Below the pieces are notes generated by a model. It made no database searches. It was not told the DNA's origin and saw nothing but the letters and a program-made list of their open reading frames with translations. 64,000 nucleotides of DNA from Alienimonas californiensis (GTDB taxonomy: Bacteria > Planctomycetota > Planctomycetia > Planctomycetales > Planctomycetaceae), in contig NZ_CP036265.1 in NCBI RefSeq assembly GCF_007743815.1, positions 377,501-441,500 on the forward strand, read 5' to 3'. A program made the translations under genes and the position numbers. Below, one piece after another: positions 35,332 through 44,937 of this stretch (positions within the stretch are counted from its first letter, which is position 1; the number at the start of each line of letters is the position of its first letter).

Positions 35332-36768
35332 ATGCCCTCTTTCGTCCACTGGCACGAGGGGATGTTCCTTGGCCCGCAGCATTTGCAGGCCGGGGAGAAC
35401 GCCGTGGCGACCCGCGTCGCCCGCGGCGAGACATGGCACGCGCCGTATCCCTACGGCCTGGCGGACGTGGAACTGGACCTCGACGGGCTGCGCGACGGCG
35501 TGTTGCGCGTGCCGCGGGTGCGGGCGCGATTCCGGAACGGCACGCACCTGCTGGCGCCGGGCAACGCCTCCCTCGACCCCCTGCCGGTGCCGCCCTCCGC
35601 GTTCGCGGCCGGCGGGCCGTTGACGATCCACCTCGCGGTCCCGCTGGCGGAGGCCGGGCGGTCCAACGTCGCCGCCAACCCCGCGGACAACGCCCGCTAT
35701 CTGCTGGACCGCCGCGAGGTGGACGACGAGAACGAGCCCGGGCACCCGCAGGACGTCGCCTTCCGCCGGCTCAACGCCAAGCTGATCGCCGGGGAGGAAA
35801 CGGGCGGGGGCGTGCCCGGCGCCGGCGGTTACGAAACGCTGCCGCTCTGCCGGCTGCGACTGGGCGACGGGGCCGGCGCCGCGGTGGAACTGGACGACGC
35901 CTACATCCCGCCGCTGCTCCGCTGCGACGCCTGGTCCGGACTGCGGTCCGGGCTGCTGGCGGCGGCCCGGGACCGGCTCAGCGCGGCGGCGGACAAGGCC
36001 TCCCGGCAGATGCTCGACCGCGGGGCGAGCTTCGGCGGGGCGAATGCCGACGATCTGGAGCGCCTGTTTCGCCTGCAGGCCGTCAACAACGCCCTGCCGC
36101 CGGTGGCGCAGGTCGCCGCCGCCCGCGGGCTGCACCCGTGGTTCGCCTATCAGGAGCTCTGCCGGGCGGTGGGGGCGGTGTCGATCTTCACCGACGCCCG
36201 CCGCGCCCCGTCGGACCTGCCGCTCTACGACCACGACGACCTGGGCGGGTGCTTCCGGTCCGTGCTGGCCTCGCTGCGGCCGGACCCGGGCGGGGCGGAC
36301 TACTTCACCGCCCCCTTCTATTACGACGTCGACGAGAACCGCCTCTGGTCGGAGTTGCAGCAGGAATGGCTCGGCGGCGGGTGGCGGTTCTGGATCGGCG
36401 TGGCGAGCGAACTGCCGGACGCGGAGGTCACGCGGCTGCTGTCCGGCGAGTTGCAGTGGAAGGTCGCCCGGATGGACAAGGTGAACGAGGTCTACGACCG
36501 GGCCCTCGACTCCCTGCGGCTCACCCCGGAACCGCTGCCGCGCGACCTGCCCCCCAAGAACGGCGACCGCCGCTGGACCTATTGGTCCGTGAACCGCGAG
36601 GGGTCCCGGTGGCGGGAGGTGGAGGAATGGCCCTACCTGGGCATTCGGGTGAACGATCTGGCCACGACCCGCCGCGACGACGCCGAAGGCCGCCTCTGGC
36701 TGCGGGCGAAGGACGGCCGCACCGGGTCGTTGCAGTTCACGCTCTTCGCCGCCCCCGCCGATTCGTGA
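35332..36768 (+). CDS. tssK: TssK baseplate adaptor
   Basis: The ATG at 35332 gives 478 aa with the family-typical start MPSFVHWHEGMFLGPQHLQ. Later motifs: VPRVRARFRNGTHLLAPGNA, LNAKLIAGEETG, DDAYIPPLLRC, RLFRLQAVNNALPPVAQVAAARGLHPWFAYQELCRAVG-type block (about 240-280) and YYDVDENRLW. TssK links the baseplate to the TssL/TssM membrane complex. Cytoplasmic. tssL follows after 88 bp, which supports a joint docking module. Confidence 0.95.
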   Translation: MPSFVHWHEGMFLGPQHLQAGENAVATRVARGETWHAPYPYGLADVELDLDGLRDGVLRVPRVRARFRNGTHLLAPGNASLDPLPVPPSAFAAGGPLTIHLAVPLAEAGRSNVAANPADNARYLLDRREVDDENEPGHPQDVAFRRLNAKLIAGEETGGGVPGAGGYETLPLCRLRLGDGAGAAVELDDAYIPPLLRCDAWSGLRSGLLAAARDRLSAAADKASRQMLDRGASFGGANADDLERLFRLQAVNNALPPVAQVAAARGLHPWFAYQELCRAVGAVSIFTDARRAPSDLPLYDHDDLGGCFRSVLASLRPDPGGADYFTAPFYYDVDENRLWSELQQEWLGGGWRFWIGVASELPDAEVTRLLSGELQWKVARMDKVNEVYDRALDSLRLTPEPLPRDLPPKNGDRRWTYWSVNREGSRWREVEEWPYLGIRVNDLATTRRDDAEGRLWLRAKDGRTGSLQFTLFAAPADS

Positions 36769-36856
36769 CGAGCACCAGTCTCCGGTCGGTTCCCCAGTCC
36801 GCCTCCCGCACGGCCAACCGCCGGGCTCGCCCGTCGCCTCCCCCACGCCAGCGCCC

Positions 36857-37510
36857 ATGACGCCCGAAGTCGCCGACCGTGTGGAACCGGTCATTCACGC
36901 CGTGCTCGACCTGCGGGCGGCGGGTCATCACGGCCGCCGGCCGGATCTGGAACGGGAACGGGACCGCTTGCACGACCTGCTGGACGGCGTCCGCACGCTG
37001 TCCGGCCCCGCCGCCCGCGACGCCGACCTGATCCGCCGGTGCCTGACCTACTGGGCGGACGAATCCCTGCAGGCGAAGTACGGCGACGCCTGGGGCCGCG
37101 ACCTGTTGGAGTGGCGCTCCTACGGCACGCGGGACCGCGGCTATCGGTTCTACCACGACTTCGAACAGGACGGCCGGCACGCCGGGGCGGACGCGGCGGA
37201 GGTCTGGTACCTGGCCTCCTCGCTCGGCTTCCAGGGCGACATCCTCCTCGCCTTCGAAAAGCTCGGCCGCCAACCGCCGGGGGTGCGTCCCGACGAACGG
37301 CCGGACGCCGCCCGCGCCCGGGAAGCGTGGGTGCGGGCGCTGGCCCGCCGGGTGACGCGGGACGACCCCGCGGCGCTGGAGGAGGGCCCGCCGCCGGACG
37401 GCGACGTCCGCCCGCTGCAGGGCGGCACGCTGCTCCGCGGCGCCGCCGCCCTGACGGCGATCGCCGCCCTCCTCGCCGCCGGCCTCGGCTGGGCCGCTTT
37501 GAGTTATTAA
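36857..37510 (+). CDS. tssL: TssL (DotU-like) inner-membrane protein, short
   Basis: The product is 217 aa. The cytoplasmic DotU domain has RRCLTYWADESLQAKYGDAWGR, WRSYGTRDRGYRFYHDFE, and AEVWYLASSLGFQGDILLAFE, the last matching the family stretch around ALGFEGRY. One C-terminal membrane helix covers about 194-214, ending in WAALSY with no peptidoglycan-binding OmpA domain. TssL anchors TssK and partners TssM. It is the last gene of the plus-strand T6SS run. With the truncated TssM, the membrane complex encoded here has almost no periplasmic mass of its own. Confidence 0.9.
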   Translation: MTPEVADRVEPVIHAVLDLRAAGHHGRRPDLERERDRLHDLLDGVRTLSGPAARDADLIRRCLTYWADESLQAKYGDAWGRDLLEWRSYGTRDRGYRFYHDFEQDGRHAGADAAEVWYLASSLGFQGDILLAFEKLGRQPPGVRPDERPDAARAREAWVRALARRVTRDDPAALEEGPPPDGDVRPLQGGTLLRGAAALTAIAALLAAGLGWAALSY

Positions 37511-37767
37511 CGCTCCCGCGGCGCGTCCGCGGTCAGGCGGGACCCCGCCGGACGGCGGGTGAAGCGCGATTAAATATGGACGTCACGTCCGGGGGACCGC
37601 CGGGGGACCGCTGCGACTCAGCCAGCGGTCGTTCCCTTCGTCGCCCGCCCTGGCGCCTGCGTCACGCGACGGCGGCCCTGCAGTCCGAGACACGTTGTTC
37701 GCCGGCGGGGCGGGTCTTACGATCGGCTCGACGTTCCGTTCTGCGTCTGCATTTTCTGGGGACTTCG

Positions 37768-39813
37768 ATGCTGCAATCCGTTCGCTGGCGTCGGCTGTCC
37801 TGGCAGGTTGCGCTCGTGTGCGCCCTGGCGGCCTGCGGATCGCCCGCCAGATCCGCCGACGGGGTTTTAAGCCGGGGCCCCTATCTGCAAATGGGCACGC
37901 CCGATTCGATGGCGATCCTGTGGCGCACGGAGGGGCCGATTCGACCGACGGTCCGCTACGGCCGGAGCCCCGACCAGTTGGATCACGTCGTCGAGGACGA
38001 CGGGATTACGGTCCGCGTCTCTCCGGATCAGTCGAACGGCGACGACTTGCCCCGCTTGCACAGCGCTCCGGAACAGACCTACCAATACGAAGCGCAGCTG
38101 ACCGGATTGGAGGCGGGCACCGAGTATTACTATCAGGTGTTCGACGGTGAGCGGGCGCTGGCCGGCGGCGACGCGGATCACCGCTTCGCCACGCATCCGC
38201 AACCGGGACAGGCTCGACCGCTGCGGTTCTGGGTGGTCGGCGATTCGGGCACCGGCGGCAAGGATCAGAAGCTGGTTCACGACGCCATGCGTCAGTTCAC
38301 CGGGGATCAAGACCGTCCGCTGGATCTGTACGTGCACGTCGGCGATATGGCGTACGGCTCGGGAACGGACGATCAATTCCAGGAGCGGTTCTTCGAGATC
38401 TACCAGCCGACCCTGCGGAACGTCGTCTGCTGGCCGGCCATGGGAAATCACGAGGGGCACACGTCCAAGGGGGAGACGGGCGTCGGCCCCTATTACGACG
38501 CCTATCGCGTGCCGACGCGCGGCGAGGCGGGGGGCGCGGCGTCCGGCACGGAGGCCTACTACGCGTTCGACTACGGCCGCGTGCATTTCGTCTGCCTGGA
38601 CTCTCACGACCTGGACCGGAGTCCCGCGGGGGCGATGGCCCAGTGGTTGAGAGCGGATCTGGAAAAAACGAACGCCGACTGGTTGATCGCCTTCTGGCAT
38701 CACCCCCCGTACACCAAGGGCTCCCACGACAGCGATCGCGAGCGGCAACTGGTGGAGATGCGGACGCACGTCATGCCGATCCTGGAATCGGCGGGCGTCG
38801 ATTTAGTGCTGACGGGGCATTCGCATATCTACGAGCGGTCGATGTTGATCGACGGCGCCTACGCCACCCCCACGACGGCCGAGGGCGTGGTGTTGGACGA
38901 CGGCGACGGCGATCCCTCTGGCGACGGTTCCTATCGCAAGAGCGCCGGTCTGCGGCCCAACGAGGGCGCCGTCCAGGTGGTCGCCGGACACGGGGGCGCG
39001 GGACTGTCCCGGAAGGGAACGATGCCGGTGATGAAGCGGATCCTCCTGGAGCACGGGTCGGTCGTCGTCGACGTCGACGGGGACGCTTTGACCGCCGTGA
39101 TGATCAATAAACACGGGGAGACGCGGGATCTGTTCCAGATCGTCAAGCGGGGCGAGGTCAGTCCGCAGCGGATCGCCGATCCGTGGCGCCCCGAACCGCC
39201 GTCGCCGGAGGAGATGCGACCGCCGGGGAAGCTGCCCCGAGTCCTCGTGCCGAAGAACGCGGTGCAACTCGTCAAGCCGCACGAACACTGGGAATACCTG
39301 GCGGGCGAGCATCCGCCGGAGGACTGGAACGAGTTCGATTTCCACACCGAGGGCTGGAGTTCCGGCCGCGCCGGCTTCGGCTACGGAGACGACGATGACA
39401 TGACTCAGCTCAAGGGGATGCGCGGCAAATACTCCGTCGTCTATACACGGACGGAGTTCGGCGAGCCCCCGGCCGCGGCGGGCGAACTGGGCCTGGTGAT
39501 CAACTACGACGACGGCTTTATCGCCTATCTGAACGGCCAGGAAGTGCAGCGGGTCGGCGTGAAGAAAGGAAGCGGCACGGACGCGGGCAAAATCGACAGC
39601 CACGAGGCCGACGGCTACCACTACATCCCCCTGCCGGGAGCCCGAAAACATCTGCGGCCCGACGAGAATCTCCTCGCCATCGAAGGCCACAACAGAAAAA
39701 TCGACAGCAGCGATTTCACGCTGGACGCCTACTTCATCTTCGTTCCGCAGGACGAAAAGGAGGTCGTGGAGGAAAAGGCCGAGAAGGAAGCTCGGACGGA
39801 GCAGGAAGAATAA
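37768..39813 (+). CDS. Metallophosphoesterase lipoprotein (purple acid phosphatase-like)
   Basis: The ATG at 37768 gives 681 aa. The signal peptide ends in a lipobox (LAAC, Cys23), so it is probably a lipoprotein. An N-terminal fibronectin-like domain (about 33-145) precedes the calcineurin-type catalytic domain with GDSG (158-161), GDMAYG (192-197), GNHE (226-229), HHPP (311-314) and GHSHIYER (350-357), a complete set of metal ligands. A C-terminal beta-sandwich (about 440-675) has NYDDGFIAYLNGQEVQR. It likely removes phosphate from organic phosphates outside the cytoplasm. The next gene starts immediately after its stop. It follows tssL by 257 bp on the same strand, but nothing ties it to secretion. 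Confidence 0.88.
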   Translation: MLQSVRWRRLSWQVALVCALAACGSPARSADGVLSRGPYLQMGTPDSMAILWRTEGPIRPTVRYGRSPDQLDHVVEDDGITVRVSPDQSNGDDLPRLHSAPEQTYQYEAQLTGLEAGTEYYYQVFDGERALAGGDADHRFATHPQPGQARPLRFWVVGDSGTGGKDQKLVHDAMRQFTGDQDRPLDLYVHVGDMAYGSGTDDQFQERFFEIYQPTLRNVVCWPAMGNHEGHTSKGETGVGPYYDAYRVPTRGEAGGAASGTEAYYAFDYGRVHFVCLDSHDLDRSPAGAMAQWLRADLEKTNADWLIAFWHHPPYTKGSHDSDRERQLVEMRTHVMPILESAGVDLVLTGHSHIYERSMLIDGAYATPTTAEGVVLDDGDGDPSGDGSYRKSAGLRPNEGAVQVVAGHGGAGLSRKGTMPVMKRILLEHGSVVVDVDGDALTAVMINKHGETRDLFQIVKRGEVSPQRIADPWRPEPPSPEEMRPPGKLPRVLVPKNAVQLVKPHEHWEYLAGEHPPEDWNEFDFHTEGWSSGRAGFGYGDDDDMTQLKGMRGKYSVVYTRTEFGEPPAAAGELGLVINYDDGFIAYLNGQEVQRVGVKKGSGTDAGKIDSHEADGYHYIPLPGARKHLRPDENLLAIEGHNRKIDSSDFTLDAYFIFVPQDEKEVVEEKAEKEARTEQEE

Positions 39814-40734
39814 ATGCCTCGCGCGCCCCTGACGCTTTGCTGCCTGTGGCTCTCCTTACCGCTGGGCGTTTGTCTGGCGCATGACAGCCCGGAGCATGTG
39901 ATCGAAGACCTGACGCGGTTGATGGAGCGCGACGGTCGCTCCGCTCCCCACCTGTACCGGCGGGCGTGCGAGTACCGCCTCCTGGGACGCCTGGAGCAGG
40001 CCGCGGAGGATTTGCACGCCTCGATCGCGCTGGACGCCGCGTACTTCCCCGCGCACCTGGAACTGGGGCGGGTACAATTGCGGGAGAACCGTCTCGCACC
40101 GGCCTTGGAGACCGCGCGCCGTGCGGAAAGGCTGGTCGATTCGCCCGCCGAGGAAGGGCGGGTCCAGATGCTGCAAAGCGAGATTCTGTTGGCCTCGGGC
40201 CAGACGGAAGCGGCCCTGCGAGCCTGCGACGCCGCCTGTCGGGCGGCGCCGGGGGAAGTCGATTGGCGCCTGCAGCACAGTCGCTTGCTGGGACAACTGG
40301 AGCGGCACGACGAACGTCTGGCCATGCTGGAGTCGGCCATCGAGGCGAACCCCAGCGTCGTCCTGACGATTGAACGCGTCGAGGCCCAGTTAGACGCGGG
40401 ATTGGGAACGCAGGCGCTCGAGGAGATCGAGCGCGAGCTGGCCAATTCGCGCTGGCGGAGTTCCTGGCTGATCCGCCGCGCCCGCGTTCATCGCCAATTG
40501 GATGAGCCCGCCGCCGCCCGCCGCGATCTGCGAACCGCCGTCGCCGAGATCGACCGCCGGCTGCATCCCGAACGGCCCGACGCGATGTTGTTGCTCGACC
40601 GCGCCCACGCCCACGTGCTCCTGGGCCGGATGGACGCGGCCGCAGCGGATTTGGAGCACGCCCGAACCGCCGGCGCCGATCCCTGGCGGCTGCGTCGCCT
40701 GCAAGCCGAGATGACGGCCGCGCAGCCGCAATAA
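39814..40734 (+). CDS. Secreted TPR-repeat protein
   Basis: The product is 306 aa. The ATG directly follows the TAA of the phosphoesterase (zero-base gap), so the two genes are co-translated. A signal peptide (hydrophobic LTLCCLWLSLPLGVCLA) precedes tandem helical repeats: LYRRACEYRLLGRLEQAAEDLHASIALDAAYFP-type TPR units continue to the end, including a degenerate one around MLLLDRAHAHVLLGRMDAA. It is probably a protein-interaction partner of the phosphoesterase; no enzymatic motif is seen. Confidence 0.8.
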   Translation: MPRAPLTLCCLWLSLPLGVCLAHDSPEHVIEDLTRLMERDGRSAPHLYRRACEYRLLGRLEQAAEDLHASIALDAAYFPAHLELGRVQLRENRLAPALETARRAERLVDSPAEEGRVQMLQSEILLASGQTEAALRACDAACRAAPGEVDWRLQHSRLLGQLERHDERLAMLESAIEANPSVVLTIERVEAQLDAGLGTQALEEIERELANSRWRSSWLIRRARVHRQLDEPAAARRDLRTAVAEIDRRLHPERPDAMLLLDRAHAHVLLGRMDAAAADLEHARTAGADPWRLRRLQAEMTAAQPQ

Positions 40735-40989
40735 CGCGTCCGGGAGGGCAGGCTTGCGACGCGGCGATGCGGCGATGCGGCGACCGGGCGGTCGCCCATT
40801 CCCGGCGACCGGGGCCGATCGCCGGCACGGGGGCGCCGACCGCTGGATTGATGTTGGAGATCGATCCTCATCGCCGCTCCCGCGCAGGGGAGGCGCCTGC
40901 GGGCTGGGCTCGCGTTCAGCCATTCCCGCGGGCCCATGCGTCGTCGAGACCGGCGATCGATATTCCGTGCTCTCCCTCCCGCAGAGCGC

Positions 40990-43119
40990 TCAACGCCCGG
41001 CTTCGCCGCTCGGTGGCGTCGGCTGGCTGGCCGCTTGGTCTTTCGGCAGGAACTGGAGCGCGTCGACGATGACGAAGCCGACGGTTTGGCGGTTGCTGAC
41101 GGTGACGGTCGTTTCGACGCCGCCTTCCAGGCGGACGGCGCCGACGAGTCGGAATTGCCCGCCCGGCGGCAGCGGTTGGGTTTGATCGACGGCGAACTCC
41201 TGTTTGTGGGAGCCGCTGACGACGCTCACGGGCACGTTCGCGGCGCGGGTCTCGTGCGCCGAATAGCTCATCAGGAATTGATATTCGCCCGCCTGCGGCG
41301 CCTGGAATCGGAACGTGGCCGTCGCGCCGCCGTCGCCCGGGGTCGCGTCGCCCGGCCGGCCGCTAAAGACGTAGCCGCTCCCGACGTGCGGCTGAAAATT
41401 CGTCGAGCGACCCCACTCGCCGGTCAGGCGGGCGTTCGCGTCGTCGAGCACGATTCCCGGCAGCGTCTCCACGGCGACGGAGCCCGTCGCCGACGGCAAT
41501 TCGGAGACGTCCGGCAGTTCAAGCACCTGGCCCTGCGCCAGCAGTCGCTCGCGCAGTTTCGGATAGGGCAGCGCCTGCACGGCGGCGTCCGTCTCGGCGG
41601 TCAGGGCGGCGGCGACGCCGGCGCTCTGCCCGAGGATCATCCAGGTCCCTTCGATCCGCAGCGACGAAACGCCCACGTGCGTGCAGGACAGCGCGACCGG
41701 CACGAGCAGGTTGTCGCACTGCTCGGGCTTGGGCGCGATCGCGCGGTACGGGACGTGGTATGCGTAGCCCTGCCGGGACTTCCCCCGCCTCACGGGAAAG
41801 ATCGTCCCCTCGTTGATCACGCCTCCGTCTGGGAGCGCGAGGCGCCGGCAGTCGTGCGAGTCGATCGGGAACGACGAGACGGCGATCGGGTCGTCCTTAC
41901 GCGGCGAGTCGAGCACGTCCTTCTGACTGATGACGTAGAGGCCCTGCATCCGCCGCGACTCGCGGACGTAGAGCGCCGGCGAAAAATGACCGTAGCCGGC
42001 GAATTCGTCTTTGCAGAGGCCGAGCCTGGCGTACCGGTTGCGGACTTCCGCGGGCACGGCCGGGTCGGTGGTCAGGAAGCGAAAGAACTCGAGCGTGTAC
42101 TGCTTGTGCGCCTCCCAGATCTGCTGCCGCCCCGCCTCGTCCGCGGCATGCCAGTCGTCGCCCCCGCCGACCAGGCCCAGCGAAAACTGCCCGCCGATGG
42201 AGTTGTTGCCGTCGAGCTTGCCGCCGGGCAGCGGGTAGAGATCGAACCCGACGGGCACGCCCGCCTGCAGCGCGCGGCGCACGACTTCGAAGCGGGCCGG
42301 GTCGTAGCGGGCCGGCTCGGGCAGCGGCGCCCGGTTGTCCGGATCCTCGGTTAGACACAGCCGGAAACTGTAGGTCATGACGTGCCGATCGCCCGCTGCG
42401 TCAGGCCCGGGATCGTCCGTCGTGACCAACGGCAGCAGGGCACCCTCGTCGTCGAACCCGTCGACGTTCATCTTCGCTTTGGGGTACTGCCGGCCGGCCA
42501 GCGACTCGCCGTATTCCTCGCGGCCCTCGCGGCCGATCGTCCAGTCCACCCCCGCGGCCGCCATGAGGTCGCCTTCATAGGTGCCGTCGACGAAGACTCT
42601 ACCGCGAAACCGGTCGTTCCCGGCGACCAGCGACCTGATCCGCGGGCCGTCTTTCACGACCCTCTTCAGAGGGCGTTCGGTCAGCGTCGTAACTCCTGCC
42701 TCCTCGAGCATCTGCCTCGTCACACGCATCGCGACGTGCGGCTCAAAGGTCCAGATCGACTGGTCCTTAACTGCGGGATCGTAGGGCGCCGGGAGCCCGC
42801 GATCGGCGTAGTCCTTGACCACCCGCGTGTGCCACTCGTCGAACAGGCCCATCACCGTACTGCGGACCATCTGGTTCGAGTCGCAGTGACTGAGCCCGCC
42901 GGTCGTCATCGCGCCGACGTGATCGGTCGGCTCGAGCAAGATCACCGCGGCTCCTTCGCGAGCCGCGGCGATCGCCGCACAGAATCCGCCGGGCGTCGCG
43001 CCGTAGACGATCACGTCGGCGTCGTATTCCTGCCCGGCCGTTCCCCTCTGACCGGCGCTCGCGATCAAGACCGTCGTGAGGACGACGCGTTGAATCCAGG
43101 GCGTCATGCGCAATTGCAT
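40990..43119 (-). CDS. Secreted FAD-dependent oxidoreductase with Golvesin-like C-terminal domain
   Basis: The ATG at 43119 (MQLRMTPWIQR) gives 709 aa with a signal peptide (about 8-29). A Rossmann FAD motif DVIVYGATPGGFCAAIAAAREG and LLEP follow (35-64). FVDGTYEGDLMAAAGV and the later GQSAGVAAAL are typical of the FAD_oxidored family (PF12831). The last ~140 residues (about 555-690) resemble the Golvesin/carbohydrate-binding-like domain: IVLDDANARLTGEW, AGEYQFLMSYSAHETRAANV and VDALQFLP. Such enzymes in Planctomycetota are thought to oxidise sugars or other organics in the periplasm; the substrate is unknown. A terminator-like hairpin upstream (43225-43255) isolates it from the DUF1501 operon. 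Confidence 0.85.
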   Translation of the reverse strand: MQLRMTPWIQRVVLTTVLIASAGQRGTAGQEYDADVIVYGATPGGFCAAIAAAREGAAVILLEPTDHVGAMTTGGLSHCDSNQMVRSTVMGLFDEWHTRVVKDYADRGLPAPYDPAVKDQSIWTFEPHVAMRVTRQMLEEAGVTTLTERPLKRVVKDGPRIRSLVAGNDRFRGRVFVDGTYEGDLMAAAGVDWTIGREGREEYGESLAGRQYPKAKMNVDGFDDEGALLPLVTTDDPGPDAAGDRHVMTYSFRLCLTEDPDNRAPLPEPARYDPARFEVVRRALQAGVPVGFDLYPLPGGKLDGNNSIGGQFSLGLVGGGDDWHAADEAGRQQIWEAHKQYTLEFFRFLTTDPAVPAEVRNRYARLGLCKDEFAGYGHFSPALYVRESRRMQGLYVISQKDVLDSPRKDDPIAVSSFPIDSHDCRRLALPDGGVINEGTIFPVRRGKSRQGYAYHVPYRAIAPKPEQCDNLLVPVALSCTHVGVSSLRIEGTWMILGQSAGVAAALTAETDAAVQALPYPKLRERLLAQGQVLELPDVSELPSATGSVAVETLPGIVLDDANARLTGEWGRSTNFQPHVGSGYVFSGRPGDATPGDGGATATFRFQAPQAGEYQFLMSYSAHETRAANVPVSVVSGSHKQEFAVDQTQPLPPGGQFRLVGAVRLEGGVETTVTVSNRQTVGFVIVDALQFLPKDQAASQPTPPSGEAGR

Positions 43120-43224
43120 CGTATTCGGTGGGGATTCCGGCTGCCGTGAACGGCGGGGGGGCCGAATTCGGCCGGGCTCACGCCGCTGCGGCGGACCGCG
43201 GCCGTCGGACGAACGCCGGACAGG

Positions 43225-43255
43225 AAAACAGCCCACCCGCACCCGGGCGGGCTGT
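43225..43255 (-). terminator. Terminator after the DUF1549/1553-DUF1501 operon
   Basis: Read on the minus strand, an 11-bp stem (ACAGCCCGCCC with GGGTGGGCTGT, one mismatch) and a 6-base loop are followed by a TTTT run. It lies about 120 bp after the DUF1501 stop and before the FAD oxidoreductase start. Confidence 0.7.
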
Positions 43256-43373
43256 CAAGGCGTCGCGTGTCGTCGCACGATTCAGCCCCGACCGCACCGT
43301 TTCGCCGGCCGTGGGTCGTGCCCTGCCCAACCGTCAGGATGAGCGTGCCGGTCCATCTCCCCGTGCGGCCGGA

Positions 43374-44819
43374 CTACGCGAGGATATCTTTGATCACGTG
43401 GCCGTGGACGTTGGTCAGGCGGCGCTCGATGCCGTTGTGATAAAACGTCAGGCGCTCGTGGTCGATGCCCAGGAGGTGCAGGATCGTGGCATGCATGTCG
43501 TAGGTCGTGACGGGGTTCTCCACCGCGGCGTACCCCAACTCGTCGGTCGCCCCGTAGGCGTATCCCGGCTTCAGTCCGGCGCCGACCAACACGTTGGTGA
43601 AGCCTTGCGGATGATGGTCGCGGCCGCGGCTGAGCGTCCCTTTGCTCGCCTGGGCGAACGGGGTGCGGCCGAACTCGGTCGTCAGCATCACCAGGGTGGA
43701 GTCGAGCATGCCCTGGGCTCGCAGATCTTGAATGAGACCCGCGATCGGACGGTCCACGCGCAGGGCTTCCCCCGTGTGGCTCTTATATCCTTTGCCGGTC
43801 ACGTCGTCGTGAGCGTCCCAGGAGACGCCGTCGCCCGTCCAGATCTGGACCGTGCGAACGCCCCGCTGGATCAGGCGCCGGGCGGCCAGACAGTTGCGCC
43901 CGACGTCGCGGCACTCGTTCCGGTCGATCCCGTACAGCTTTTGAACGTGCTTGGGCTCGGAGGCCAGCTCCATCGCCTCGGGAATCGTCCGCTGCATCCG
44001 CGCGGCCAATTCGTAGCTGTGAATTCGGGCCACCAGCGGATCCGTCTCCGCCTGCTCCTGCATGTGCAGTTCGTTCAGCGCGCCGAGCAACTCCAGTCGC
44101 GCCTGCTGGACCTCGTCACTGGCGCCGCCGGCCGGGTTGAGATCCAGGATCGGCGGGCCGCCGCGGGTGTTGAACGGCACCCCCTGATGCTCCGCCGGCA
44201 GGAACCCGGCGCTCCAGTTGAACGCCCCGCCCGCGGCGTTGGGAATGCCCCGGGAGTCCGGCAACACCACGAAGCTGGGGAGGTTTTCGTTCTCCGTGCC
44301 CAGCCCGTAGGACAACCACGCGCCCATGGTGGGAAAGCCCATCTGGCGAAATCCCGTGTTCGCCTGAAAGATGCCCGGGATGTGATTGGCCGTTTCGGCG
44401 GTCATCGAGCGGATCACCGTCAATTCGTCCGCGACCTCCGCGATGCCGGGGAATAAGTCCGAGACCCACAGCCCGCTCCGGCCTCGCTGGGCGAACCGGT
44501 AGTGCGAGCGATGCAATCGGCCGACTTTGCCGTTGAACACGTCGGCCGTCCCGAAGCTGTCGGGCATCTCCTTGTCGTGCAGCGTTTCCAGCTCAGGCTT
44601 GTAGTCGAACGAGTCGACATGGCTGAGGCCGCCGCCGAGGAAGATGTGGATCAGCTGCTTGGCCTTGGGCTCATGGTGCAGGCCCGGCCGAGCCTGCGGT
44701 TCGGCGGCGGAAGTCAATTTCCCGTCTCGCGCCAACAGGTCCGCCAACGCGATCGCGCCCACCCCGCAGGCGGCGTCCTGAAAGAAGTTGCGGCGAGTCG
44801 TGAGGCGGGGTGCGGTCAT
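43374..44819 (-). CDS. DUF1501 protein, Tat-exported
   Basis: The product is 481 aa. The N-terminus has a twin-arginine signal (TTRRNFFQDAACGVGAIALADLL, RR at 9-10). DUF1501 motifs follow: HIFLGGGLSHVDSFDYKPEL, GLWVSDLFPGIAEVADELTVIRSM, SYGLGTENENLPSFVVLPDS, QIWTGDGVSWDAHDD, VMLTTEFGRTPFAQ, RGRDHHPQGF and the closing HATILHLLGIDHERLTFYHNG. This family is sulfatase-like in fold and almost always sits beside a DUF1549/DUF1553 gene in planctomycetes. Its reaction is not established. It is located 118 bp downstream of that partner and ends at the hairpin 43225-43255. Confidence 0.93.
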   Translation of the reverse strand: MTAPRLTTRRNFFQDAACGVGAIALADLLARDGKLTSAAEPQARPGLHHEPKAKQLIHIFLGGGLSHVDSFDYKPELETLHDKEMPDSFGTADVFNGKVGRLHRSHYRFAQRGRSGLWVSDLFPGIAEVADELTVIRSMTAETANHIPGIFQANTGFRQMGFPTMGAWLSYGLGTENENLPSFVVLPDSRGIPNAAGGAFNWSAGFLPAEHQGVPFNTRGGPPILDLNPAGGASDEVQQARLELLGALNELHMQEQAETDPLVARIHSYELAARMQRTIPEAMELASEPKHVQKLYGIDRNECRDVGRNCLAARRLIQRGVRTVQIWTGDGVSWDAHDDVTGKGYKSHTGEALRVDRPIAGLIQDLRAQGMLDSTLVMLTTEFGRTPFAQASKGTLSRGRDHHPQGFTNVLVGAGLKPGYAYGATDELGYAAVENPVTTYDMHATILHLLGIDHERLTFYHNGIERRLTNVHGHVIKDILA

Positions 44820-44937
44820 GGCGGTCGGCGGGCGGCGGGCGGGAGAGATCGGCCGGGGATCCGGGCAGCGAAGGCGACGGCGGGTCCGCCCACGCGGAGC
44901 GTTCGCCGACTCGGAGGCCTCTGCGACGGCCTGCGGT

